From the NCBI RefSeq assembly GCF_009870125.1, contig NC_046683.1:12462001-12526000 (forward strand): a stretch of 64,000 nucleotides of DNA. Reading direction: 5' to 3'. The notes beneath the pieces are model-generated. The model saw only the letters and a program-made list of their open reading frames with translations, searched no databases and was not told the DNA's origin. Position 1 is the first letter of the stretch. The number at the start of each line of letters is the position of its first letter. Shown here in pieces: positions 47,392-59,562 of the stretch. Origin of the DNA: Drosophila pseudoobscura. Taxonomy: Eukaryota > Arthropoda > Insecta > Diptera > Drosophilidae. Position numbers and translations under genes: made by a program.

Positions 47392-48660
47392 CTTCCATTC
47401 CAGCACAGGTCTCGCAGGTCAGCTCCACTACCTGTTTTGCTACCCCCTTGGCAGATCATCCTTCAGTTGGGTATCAATTTAACGCTTCCCTGGGTCCATT
47501 CTATTCCGTACATTATTTCCTTTCAATCAAAGCATCATATTCCAATTATGTACAGTCCGCAGTACAGTGTATTGTTCAGTGGCATTGCCGTTCGTTTTCC
47601 GATGTTGCCCCCTCTTCCGTTCCATCGCAAATTCCGGATTAGTGTCTTGGCTCAAACTGTACTTGTGAGCACTGGAGACTAATTCAATAAGAAAAATGTT
47701 GCACGTCATTTCTCTTTAGGAGAGACAGAGATGGGATTGGACTCAAGGGGAAAACGCGATTCCAGTGCGCTTGAATCAATTTGAGAATTTCCACGGCACC
47801 GTGAGGGCGGCGGCCACTTGAAGGCAGCCAAGCAAAACCCTGCACTACGTTTCCGCAATGAGTATTTGTCTCTGCCACTGTCCCCTCCCGCCGCAATCCG
47901 GCTTCCAGCCAGTCGCTCTTCATGTTTCATCTGCTCGAGATGTTGTCGGCTTAAGTGCCGCATTTGAGGCGCCATGAAATATGCAACAGCCTGCTCAAGA
48001 GCGCTTCGAGTGAGCAGAATGAACATGCAATGCAGACCCCTCCTCCAGGACTCGCTACGTCTCTCTCCAGGCCATCATCCGGCTGCCTCCTGGAGATATG
48101 AATGCAGGCTGAAAGCTGTGGTCACAGGACGCGGCTCAAATTCACCCATCCTCCAGCCAATAGCATAGGCCATTGTTTTTGTACACCGATTGATATGTTT
48201 CGCACACGCTCTGAAGGACTGAAAGTGGGCGCACGTCGCATCTTGATTACCTTAATGGACAATTCCTCGAATGTAAAGTCAATTATGTACACACACTCTA
48301 TATATACAAAATATCAGTTCCTTTGATCTTCCATGATACACAAAACAATGTGAAAGCCCAGAAAGCCCAGCTTGTACCGCATGCAGGCAGAGCCATCTAA
48401 ACGCATGCAATCATATATTGCGAGAACGTACTCGGCTTGTGTGTGGGAGGGAGCTTGCTTAAACGCATACATTCAAATGGGCTAATGGGATAAACGGCAC
48501 GCCTAGGAGACTCTGTACACGTTCACCGTCGGCGATGGGGCTCTGCAATCAGATTGCCGCCCGCGCATCCCAGCCACTGGAGATCAGCGATGTCCCCACA
48601 CTGGCCTATTCGCCCTTCAGCTGAACACACTTGGCCGCATTGCAGCGTATTGAAGGGCAC

Positions 48661-48688
48661 GATGATGATGATGATGATGATGATGATC
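48661..48688. repeat. (GAT)n microsatellite
   Basis: Nine GAT units with no coding context. Confidence 0.95.
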
Positions 48689-49559
48689 TAAGGGAACTCA
48701 CTTTGAGTTCTGGTGACATTTAAATATAGATTAAAAAGTTACGCATACGACATGCTGGCACAGGAAGTACAAGATGCTGCGCTGCTGTGGGGTGTGGGGG
48801 TGGGAATACGAATAATTTGGAGAAACAGAGTCATGAAAGTCAAGCCCAAGACCCTCCCTGGGATGAGGAGGCACACACACACAAACACACACACGAGGAC
48901 GACGAGGAGCAGGACGAGATGAAGACGGGTTGCCAGAAGGGTTTGTGGGGCGGGGGCTGCAATTTAGCGCGACAACAATGGCGCCCAAGTGGCGCCATCA
49001 TTTCTTTCTCTGCCTTAATTTTCTCTCACAGTCGTGTTGTTTTTTTTCTTTCGTTTTTTGGGGGGTAGGCACACAATATTCTGAATGTGTATGTGTGTGT
49101 TTTTGTGTCTCTTTGTGTGCGAGTGCTTGTTGGTGTGTTGTGGTTTGGTTTTATGACGTGTAGTGTAATTAAAAACTAAAAGCAAAGGGAAACAAACAGA
49201 GTCGAATAGGGACTGGAGAGAGGAGAGAGAAGTCTGAACCAAAGGCAAGAATTTTCCCCAAAATTCATCATACGAGTATAAGAATATAATAATAGGAATA
49301 GTATTAAAACATGCAGAGTGTATCCTCTGACAATCCCAAAGCAATTCCTGTAGATAAATATTTGGGTACACTAAACGATTGGCCTTTACACAAATTCTAA
49401 AAATACTGAATCGTGACTGGAAATGACAGCTAAACCAATTGCAAAATGAAAGGAGGAATGTTGCAAAAATTACTGAAATTAAATATAAACCAGAAACCAC
49501 CACACCTTGGTCAACTTTCTCTAAAGAAAAAGAAGGAGCTGGGTTTTTGTTACATATTT

Positions 49560-49700
49560 TTAGCCAATACTCAAATATTACATTCCTGTAGCTAGAAGGT
49601 AGCCTTTTCGAGCCTATAAAGTAGATATGTTCTTAATAAAATATATTCTTAATCTCACACAGAGATAATGTATACAGAGTACCGGGTATTATAGTTCCGG
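49560..49700. mobile_element. Possible degenerate DINE-1-like remnant
   Basis: The segment around gagcctataaagtagatatg and the end gagtaccgggtattatag resembles the 3' end style of DINE-1/INE-1 copies (gggtat tail). No internal block is left, so the call is weak. Confidence 0.3.
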
Positions 49701-50934
49701 ATTATAGCTTACATTTGAGCGGATGATAATGGTGGCATTCTCTGCTTATATCACCAATCAGCACTTTCGGATGAGCGGAATAGTCAGTATCTGACTCGTA
49801 CTCGAATGCGAGGCGGAGGAACAAACCAAAAATAAGTTAATAGCCCATTCGCACTCGGTGGGGCCGTTTGGGAGACATATATGTACGTATCTGATATTTT
49901 CAAGCACCAATGGACCAATTTATAACTGTAGTAAGAGGGGAAAATGTCCTTTGTGAATGCATCCACTTGTGGAGGGATCCAATGAGTGATTCAATCAACC
50001 ATAAACTGTTGTATTAACCCACTGTGGATGGAAATATAGAAAAAATGAGGAGAAAACCCGTGAAAGAATTAACATAAAATAAAAAATGCATTTACGAATT
50101 TGCATAAAACAAAAAATGCATTATGTATATTTAATTTTATGTTCATATTTAGGATTTTGAAAAAGTGCATTATGTATTGTTCATTTGACAATAGCCAATT
50201 ACCGTGAAAATATGCCCATAAATATTCAATTAAACCAAACTGAAGCCATCGTTCTTTCATGTGAAAATTAATCAAATACGAGAGGATATGAAAACAAATA
50301 CTTAAATACTCAGTCACGACCAGGCTGTTGATAATTCCACTTTGCTGTCGCTAAGGATGGCCAGAGTCTCAGAGACATCCCAGGGGCCGTGGCTTGGTGG
50401 GCCCCCCGAACACAACAGACAGCCGACAAATACCCAGAGATAGAGATAGAGATGGAGATAGACCACAAAAGCAATCTCATCATCGACACTTTTTGCTATT
50501 TATTTTCATTATCTTTCCACGAACTAATCAAATGACTGAGAAAAACAAACAGACAACAGCCACAACAGCAGCCGACAATTAGATGGGGAAGCTGCGGAAC
50601 ATAATCAAGAGCCGCAAAGTTGAAATTGAAATCAAATTGCCAAGGATAGGGCCCGGCAGACGGCTAGCCAGAGTATGGATACTGGTACTGGTAGGAGCAG
50701 CACTGGAAAGATGTGCTCCCCTTCGCAGTAAGGAGAGTAATCACGGGGGAGCCAAGCAGGCACCATAGAGCAGCAATAGCCACAATAAAGAGGAGGCGGT
50801 TGCCATGCCGAGTCTTAAGATACCCTTGTGAGTCCTCACAGATAGGTATACTCGTACTCGTACTAGAATCTGTGGGGATTACAGGATGTACAGCAGCTCT
50901 TGGCATAGTGTTCCGAGGTATACCTGACTGGCTA

Positions 50935-51015
50935 AATGGCTATATATTGATTGATCAAATATTTGTATACTTCGTGGGGTCGGAAGGGCTCAGAGTGTGC
51001 TCTGGATATAAAAAC
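50935..51015 (+). mobile_element. Degenerate DINE-1 fragment
   Basis: The bases attgattgatcaaatatttg followed by tatacttcgtggggtcggaa correspond to the gatcaagaatatatatactt / tatggggtcgga block seen complete in the nocte intron. Both ends are lost. Confidence 0.6.
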
Positions 51016-52289
51016 GCCAACACCAGGATCGGCATCATTAAAATGCGATGCATCAACGCTCGATTCCTGGGTGTGTCTGTGTGTATGTGTGTGTATCTGT
51101 GTGCATCTGTGTGTATCTGTGTGTGGTGGTTCGGTCAGGTCTTGGTGTGAGAGTGTATCTGTGCGTGTCTGTTATTGTTATTCCCCATCATTTCCCCGGA
51201 GCTCTGACACGGTGCTCATAATTAAACGAATTTTGTATTTAATTATGAGACGACGAAAAACAGCCCAGCCAGAACAGAGCTGCCCTTTCAGCTGTTTCAT
51301 CCTTCATCTGGCTGGACATCCCTGCTGTCCCCTCGGATGCGAAGCCCTCTGACATTTTTGCATAATCATGTTCGGATTCGAACAAAGCCCTCGAAGTGAC
51401 TAGTTGGACAGTAACAACAACAGTAGCTGTTCCGGCACAGAGCTTGTCCAGGGCTGGATCAGGGCTGGGCTGTCAGGCGGAAGCAGGCCGAAAAGGGCTA
51501 GGAAGAGCAATGAATTGGTTCTTGTCTAACAATTAAAGACGCTCTTAAGAATGCCATGAAAAAGTTATGTTATTACACTCCCCATCTCTCTCCCTGTCTC
51601 TCTCTATATATTCTCTATTCATTGGCTTTGCCCTTGCCTTGAATCTGTGTACGAATATTACATATGTATATGTCGTTTGGTCCCACACACACACACAGAC
51701 ACCCTTACCATGTGTGGACTACGTTTTTATGCCTTTGAGTAATTTGGGAACTTTCATCACACATTCTTGCCAAATTTGTGTATACCCTTGCCGCAACATC
51801 AACAAGTGGCATGTGGCATGTGGCATGTGTCTGTTCTCTTTTGCGAGTCGAAACTTCCAAGTTTTCGAGGGTCGAGGGTACACGCATCTTCGGTGCCAGG
51901 GCTCCGATTTCCCTTCCGCTCCCATAAACAAGCTCGTGCGTAGTCAGGCCCCAGGTCTGCTTATTGTTTCTGCATGCGGGAATTCTGCATGCGGTGTGTG
52001 GTTAATTTTATTACCGGCATAGTTCTATTGTTAACGCTAGCTCTCTCTTTTTTTTTTTTTTTTTTTTTTTTTACCGACCATCCAGTTTCATGGATTTTTG
52101 TGGGCTAGAAGGTGCATATATGTACCTCCCACCCTGCCTACCGCCCGAACCCGACACCGAGCCCGAGCCCAATCCAGAGTTTGCGTTTGCGTAGTTCTAC
52201 TGCGAAAGGTTTTTCCACGAATGCAAACATAAAATTAAATAAAAAAAAAAAAAACGTTAATTACACTAAATCATGATGGAAACTGAATG

Positions 52290-52341
52290 CTGTCCGTGTG
52301 TGCTGTCCGTGTGTGCTATCCGTGTGTGCTATCCGTGTGTG
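52290..52341. repeat. 13-bp tandem array (ctgtccgtgtgtg)
   Basis: Four units of 13 bases, the last two with ctatcc in place of ctgtcc. Confidence 0.9.
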
Positions 52342-53933
52342 CACTGTGTTACTGTTACCCGCAGCTATATTATATTATTCCGAGCCAATTTGACTTAATT
52401 GGACGGGCTCTCGCACTTTTGCCTTGATGGCTTGATGGCTTGTTGCCTTCATGCGTACGAGTATTCGCATTTCACGTATCCATTTTCCATTAGCACTCGC
52501 TGAGTGAAAAGTTGCTGGCTGTCGTAAATATTTTGCCCGAATTTCGTGAGGCCCTCTTAATCCGCACAGAAGTTGCAGTAATCCTCTTTTCGATCCATTA
52601 TGTCCGATGGCCCAAAATCATCATAGCCGGAAAGGTAATGGTACGAGAGTTTCGTAGTAGTTTGTTTCGATTTGATTCGATTGGGCCAACGATGTGGTTC
52701 CTCTTGAAAAAGTTTATTAAAAACATACATATGTGGATGCCATGGATTGACCGATGCCTTCGAGGGCATTGCGAGGGCGCTGATTTCAGTGTGCGCTGGA
52801 GTGATGATTGCACTTGTTTGGTTTTCCAGTAGCATTGTTATTTATTGCGGATCCTCTAATTACTCTCGATGGCAACCGTATACTCGCCAACTTAATTGCT
52901 GGGATTGTGTGCACTTTCGGTATCACGGTATCACGAGCAAATACCAGTAATGCAGAGCATAAGTGCGGCCAGTCGTAATTGGAATTTAAATCAAAAGGTA
53001 AACTAATTTGGCAGCCTAGCCTCCTGGTATTCTGGGCATCTTGGGCTGTCTCTGTCTCTGTACCCCCTGCCTCCGCTCAATTGTCGCTGAAATTGAGGCA
53101 CAATTGAAGGCGCGTTAATTATGCATGCCACAAGAAAGGGGCATCAACTAGCGGGCGTGGCACTGGAGCTTCAGTCGGAGGTGTATGGTGGAGCCTACAA
53201 GGGCGCTTCATGTGTGTGCGATTTGGGTCACACAAACAAAATCAATAGCGCGGGCTGCTCGAAAAGGCCGGGGAGCAGAACAACAACTGGAGCCGGTCTG
53301 AGCCGAGGCACAGGTAAATTGCTTTGGCCACTCGGGTGAACTCCAGCAGGAGGGGGATTTTCATTTATAAACAGCACAGTTTAAGCTATTTTTCAAATCA
53401 ATTTTCAATTTCTATGCAAGAGAAATGAGACAATAGACTGAAGCTAAATGGAATTTCCTTTTCTCTCTGTCGGTCTGTCTGTCTCTCTGAGATGCCAAAT
53501 GCGACTTTAAAGTTTAAATTCGATTTCAGCCAAGCGTTTAAGGCTGCCCGCATCTAAGCGATCTGCTGGCCCTTCCTCTAAGTCCACATCCCTGCAAATC
53601 CCTGGTCCCGTCCCCGATTGTGCCTCAAGCGTAAGTTAATTCGTTTGGACGGACCCTCGGACCGACCCTGATCGCCTCTGATGGCCGAGAGCACCAGAGG
53701 CAAAACCAGAAGTAGCCAAGGAAAGAAAGAAATACAAACACGAAATGAAATCAACATTTCTCAAAAGAGAGAGCTCATTTTGGCCTTTTAGATACTCTCT
53801 ACTGGAGAGGTATGAACGGAGCAGCGAAGCATTTGCCACGCACAGAGGGGGTCAGTCGACCAGGATCTGGTGTCGTTTCTGTTTCAAAGGCAGCTTTGCA
53901 CGTTTTGAGGTCGAAGAGTGGCTGGGATGGGTA

Positions 53934-53999
53934 TAGAGATGGGTATAGACAAAGGCTAGGTATAGGCAAAGGCTAGGTATAGGCACAGGCTAGGTCTAG
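53934..53999. repeat. About 18-bp tandem array (caaaggctaggtatagg)
   Basis: Three to four diverged units containing ggctaggtatagg, flanked by gggtatagaga-type words. Confidence 0.85.
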
Positions 54000-54971
54000 G
54001 GTATTCAACACTGCGGATTGCCCACTACATCCACCATGTTGGCTGTTGCTTTTAACCGTTTTTGGTTTAACGCAAACAACGCAAAACAAAACAAAACGCA
54101 AAGCAAACACAATACCCTCCACTCTCCACTCTCCTCCACTGAGTCGGTGGCAGAAGTATGTGGCAAGGCAAAGGCAAGGCATTTGTATGTAAATATAAAA
54201 AAGTTCAAAGCACATACACTTAACGTGCTCAAACACGCACTAGTACACACTCACAAACACACACACACACACGCACAGAGAGAGATGGTAGATGGATTGG
54301 CTCACATGGCGGCTACTTGATGTTGCTTCTGGTGCCACAGATTTTGTTACGCTTCCCCAACACTTCGCCCTCACTCTGGCTAAGCGTTTGCCGAGGGGAC
54401 CAGCGGCTAGGTGTATGGCGCAGACTGGGTGGCGTGGCATGTGGCATGCGGCACGTGCCGCTGCATTCGAAGCAAGACCATCTGAAGTGCAAATTGGGTA
54501 TCCATCGAACCATTGTTTGTCTGTTTTCCGGCATGAGAGTACTGGCTTTCTTTGCGGTAGTTTTAGTCTGCGACTATCTCCAGGCACTGTTTGCCCATTG
54601 AATTTTACTGTTGGTGGTTTTTTGGTTGATTTTTTATCGCGTGTAATTCTGCAATATTTTATGGATACTTCTTGAAGATTCTAGGGGTATTTGCTTGGTA
54701 TTTAGCGGATACATCCGGCATTGGAAGCCGGTCGAGTACGTCTAATTGCAAACCACAACACAAGACAGTCTGACAACTTTGTCGTTGGCTGAAAGCCGTT
54801 GCTAAGTTGTTGCCACAGTCACTTCTACTTACATTCCCACTGGCACGCTCCGCCCCGCCCCGCTCCCTGTGGCAACAGCTACAGGCCCAACTTCCAAGTG
54901 AAATGCCTTAAGTCGGCCAAACAGAGATAGACTCCCAATGCCCCTGCCACTGCGACAATTCTCCTCCCAGA

Positions 54972-55030
54972 CACGGTGACAGGGACGGAGACAGAGACGG
55001 AGACAGAGACGGAGACAGAGACGGAGACAC
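54972..55030. repeat. 12-bp tandem array (acggagacagag)
   Basis: About four and a half units of acggagacagag. Confidence 0.9.
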
Positions 55031-58000
55031 ATATTCGCACACATTCCGAGGACCTGTGTACACAGCTGCGGCTCATTTGATCGCTGGGCTTGGCCAATTG
55101 GCGGTGGAGAGGACTTTGTGGCCAAATATTTGCCAAAATGTTTGCTAATTTGACTGGAGCTCCCCCTTGCCACACGCCGCGCGTGTGTTTGTGTGTGTCC
55201 CGGGCGAAAAGTTGCCAAGACGTGAAGCAAAGTCCTGGTCTTTCCTTGGATCGACATAATTAAAACCGAAACGGAGGCCGCAGATGGAGAAGGAGTGCGA
55301 GCCTGAGTTGGGCACGAAATCGTTGCCTACTTATGCGGGCTCGGCACTCCAATCAACCAATCAATATCCGCCCAAAGAGTCCTAAATGGCCAACCAATGG
55401 CACTGCCACTAGCTAAATTTGATTTTTGACAGCCCTGGCCACTATTCGAAGACTATAGAAAAGGTGTATATGTGTACATGGTTTTGCCAGCTAGGAAATT
55501 GCATTCTTAATACCATAGATTCCATCCCACAGCGTGAACAAGTATGAGCGGAAATAGTCTTGCAGTTCATTTTCTGAAAGCCCACAATGTATCTGTACAT
55601 TCGTTTATTTGAGAAGAGCCAAAACTGAGGGCTGAGGAGTGCTCAAGGGCCGGTCCGACTCGTTCCTCTGGAGGATGGAGAGGTTTATCTGCAAATTGAA
55701 TTGAACAATTTTTTGTGGAAATCAGTTATGGACTTGGACTGTTGCATTTGTGTTTCGGTTTTAATTGAATCCACTTTACTGGGCTTTTCTGGAACACAAG
55801 TGTTGGCCACCTGGCAGGGGAATGGTCTGGCTGGGACTGAATAAGCCACCTTGAGGGGTGGACCTCGAGTTGGGTGCGGATTCGGGTTCGAGTGTGAAGA
55901 AGTTTCGGTTTTATTTGGCAGCCTCATGGCTCTTCAGGCTCCTTTTTGGCCATAAACAGGCCACTGTCCTGGAATATATGTGTGTATGGGGATGTACGCC
56001 GAGTATGCCTCGAGCGCATAAATTTCTCTTTAATGAGGGTGTGTGTGTTTCATGGGTATCCCTTGTGTGTGTGTGTGTGTGTCAGCCCCGAAGACTTTGA
56101 GCCTGGCCAACAAGTTTGTTCCATTTTGCAGGGCGGCTGACATTTTGAGTTATTAATACACAAAGTGTCACACGCACACAAATGCAACAGGACTCACCTA
56201 GTCACGCGTATGGACACATGGACATGGCCCACACATATCCCGCATATCAATATTTATCATGGTAATGGATAACTTATTGATTTGCATGGCCAGAGAAATT
56301 GAATTTCCCTCTATCCCGCCTAGCCCATCTCTCCTCCAGTGGCCCTTTTTTTTCCTTACACTTTCTGTCTCTAATCCCATTCGGAAAGAATAACATTTTC
56401 CCTAGGCCGCCTTTAATCGCTTCTCTAAGATGCTTACAACAAATTCAGAAGAGTATCCCTAGCCCTAACATCCCCCCTCCCCGTTCAAGCCACATTCTTC
56501 GGATTGATCACAAAAACTGTGGCACTTGATTGAGTTTATTCCGACTGTAGGGGGATTTGCATAGCAGAAGAGACAGAAAGATTTGGCCACAACTGCGAGC
56601 CAGTGGCTGTGTGTAGGTTGCACATAAGTACCCGTAAATCCCCCAAAAGCCGCACCACTCTCCGTCTATCTGTGGCCGGCCCGGGGCATTAAACTCATTA
56701 AATTACAATAAATGGAACATGCCACACACACAAGCGGTCCGACAGTCGACTCCAGACCGGAAACGTACTTAAGAAACGTAATAAGCGAGCCTCCAGAGCC
56801 GGAAGATGCGGCCACGTAAATAAATGAAAAATTTGAAAACTTAACAGCCAGAAAAGGCCGCGGGGGGCTCGAATGGACATACACTGAAAATGTGGGCAAA
56901 TATTTAATTAATTGCTCATTACCATGATATGGATATGAATAAATCAATTAAGTATGGCCCATTGGTTTCTTTTGATACCCTGCCAGAGGCAAGGGATATT
57001 CGATTCCAAACACTGGTTTGTCTCATTTCTTTCTCAAGGACAAACAAGTAGGGGGCGCAGGGGCGGGGCTCAACTAAATTATATTGAGTATTTGATATTT
57101 AATCAAATTAAGAGTATTTCTTTGTCCTTTCATGTCCTCTGGCATTCCAATGTAAATATTCCATGAGGACGTCGGGTTGCATTTGAGACGTGTGTTTGAT
57201 CGGGGATCTAATCTGACAATGGCAGACTTTTAATTGACAAAAATTAATCAATCTTTTTCCCAATTTGACTTTCAAACGGAAAATATAGTAAAATGCGGAC
57301 AAGCCGACGACATGTTGTGCATTCTGGCAGCCGAGTAATTGAATTTCGATGTAATTTAATTGAGTTTAATTTCTCTTCAACACTAATTGGAACTTTAAAC
57401 AACAGTTTATAGGTTTCGTCAAATCTGAAAGGGTTTCCTGGGGATATTGGGCTGGAATTGGGCAAGAATTGGGCTAGAGTTGGACCTAAATTGGGCTTAA
57501 ATTTATTTGTCAACATTTATTTTGCAACATGTAACATATTCCGCGAAACGCACTGTATATTTGCTGTACATACTCGTATAATATGTAAAAAGGACACCCA
57601 CAAAAATTGTATATTCGTGAATGCGAGTCCCTACTTAAAAGCGACAATTGGCTGGCAACCGAAACTCTATCGTATAGCCCGATGAAACCTCAAAGGCCCC
57701 ATCCTATCGCATCCCCCCCGTCCCCCCCCCACACATACTACACACTGCCACCAATGCCACAGCTGCATGCCACATAAAGTGGAAGAATTAACACAAAGAA
57801 AGTCCTGTCTGCGTGCCTTTCTGGCTTTCTGGATTTCTGTCCAACTGTGTCAATATCGGTGTGTGTGGAATGAGGAAAAAAAAACAACCAAATCATCATT
57901 TAACATTTGTGTACATAGCGACGCGAGCACAAAAGCTGAGCTGCAAAAAAAAAAACTTTCATTTTTTACGAGCCACTAAAAAAGGGACATCAAAATTACA

Positions 58001-59037
58001 TAAAAAAGAAAACACAGCCCCAGGGAGCAGACGGGAGCTGTGCTTCGGCAGCGTGAAAAAAAAAACTGCATTCACAGATACACAGGACACACAGCAACAA
58101 TAACAACAACAACAACAACAGTTGCGATGATGGAAATGCTGGCCCAAAAATATAAATAAATATACAGAAAATCGCTGGGGGGACCAATGAAGGCAATAAA
58201 AACTCGCCGTCCTCCCAGAGAAATGAGCCCCAGAGTAAACAAAAAAGGGGTGCGATATCGAATCCGACAAATTCATATGCACATCGATATTTTACATTGC
58301 CCTAGGACGTATAATTAAGCTGAACTTAAATCGTTGTTGGTTGGTTTTAAATCTGGTTCTGGTTCTGGTTAGATTTCCATTTTCCAGCCCACTTCGCAGT
58401 TCGCAGAATGTTCAGTTTTTACAAGGCTGTAAAATTTAAACCATTGGTGGGTTTTCCTATAATTTCCTTTGTCAGTACATATGTTATAAGAAGAAGCCAA
58501 CAAATGGGAAAAAACGGAATGTGTAAGTATATGATATATGATGATATGTTTATGTGCTCAAAATGGAATCTCAAGGTCGCCATTGGTAATCGTAATTAAA
58601 ATAATCCTCTATTGAAAATCTGAATGTTTAGTTGCTCAAATTAGACCAAAATTTGTACAAAAACAGTCTCCGGTGAACTCCGGAGGCCATTGGCCCTCAA
58701 TCGGATCGGAAACTATTTTGTAAGCCTGCTACTTGGTTTTGTGCAAGAATGTTTAGTTCTTTCGGTTAATGAAAATCTAAATGTTAACTGTATTAAATGT
58801 GCTATGATTCGGCCAAGACGGGAACTCCGGGTAACCCTGGAGTCCCTCTCCAATTCCCCTATTTGTTGCGAATGTTTTATTGCGTCCAAGTTTGGTGTGA
58901 AAAGTCTGTGGAGACGTCTAGAGCTATCATTGGGTAACCAGCTTATTGTTTTTCCGCAATTACCCCGCCACTGTGTTTACTTCTCTGTGGCTCCTGCTTC
59001 TGCTGCTGCCGTTGATGGTGTTTCATTGCCCCGGACA

Positions 59038-59562
59038 ATGCGACATTCCCACAACGACGGCGGCACGGAACGGAATGACGGCAACAGGAGTACGAGGAGC
59101 ACCAACTGTAACAAAACTAGATTGCGCCGCCTCACAGACTGTATCGAGCTACTGCCCATCGGCGCTAGTCTGAGCTGTAGAAATCCCGTGTGCAAGCCAT
59201 CAGCAGGCCCCACAGCAGCAGGAGCAGGAGGCGGAGGAGGACGAGCAGGACGAGAAGGACGAGATGGACGGGAAGGACGGGAAGAACGAGAAGAACGAGA
59301 AGGAGAAGACAGCTCGACAACATCGAGCTCGGCAGCAGGACAACGGCAGCTCGAACCATTAATGCTGGGCGCCCCTCTGTGGACAATCGCCCAGATAGAG
59401 GGGGCCGCGGTCTTAGACAGTCTCTACCGCTCCACGAGCTTTCACAGCGAGGAATGTCTGCTGGACATGGAGACCGGGGAGGAGTTGGATATAGAAACGC
59501 ACCGGCAGCAGCAGGAGGAGGAGCCGCAGAGGGCAAGGGAACTGGGCCAGGAGCACAGGTAG
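59038..59562 (+). CDS. ORF of 174 aa, Gly/Arg/Glu-rich, unknown (possible terminal exon)
   Basis: The frame is open from at least 58690. The first good start is the ATG at 59038 (MRHSHNDGGTERNDGNRSTR). The middle is low complexity (GRAGREGRDGREGREEREER). The C-terminal third looks like ordinary coding sequence with good codon use (LMLGAPLWTIAQIEGAAVLD, then SLYRSTSFHSEECLLDMETG and EELDIETH). The frame stops at 59560-59562 (ELGQEHR); a weak donor (cacag/gtagtt) overlaps the stop. No family was recognised. A poly(A)-like signal (acacaataaaacc) lies at about 59803. A competing frame at 58946 begins with a hydrophobic signal-like segment (SLWLLLLLLPLMVFH) but stops after 75 codons. Either could be real. 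It may be the last exon of a long gene beginning further left. Confidence 0.45.
   Translation: MRHSHNDGGTERNDGNRSTRSTNCNKTRLRRLTDCIELLPIGASLSCRNPVCKPSAGPTAAGAGGGGGRAGREGRDGREGREEREEREGEDSSTTSSSAAGQRQLEPLMLGAPLWTIAQIEGAAVLDSLYRSTSFHSEECLLDMETGEELDIETHRQQQEEEPQRARELGQEHR

Larger units (their letters stand above)
45301..49500. other. Gene-poor region, no recognised gene
   Basis: Contains the GTGGCA hexamer array (47334-47391), a GAT microsatellite (48661-48688) and GT/GTGT runs at 49085-49140. No coding evidence. Confidence 0.4.
51016..58680. other. Gene-poor region with several minisatellites
   Basis: No coding exon could be supported. ORFs such as 53121-53339 end near a fair donor (cacag/gtaaat) but have no recognisable protein. 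Tandem arrays are listed separately. The poly-T run at 52048-52072 and A-rich tracts at 57880-58070 may be old retroposon tails. Confidence 0.4.

Noticed and set aside
54535-54600. 22-residue ORF MRVLAFFAVVLVCDYLQALF... resembling a signal peptide
   Set aside because: It stops directly after the hydrophobic stretch and has no mature part or splice donor.
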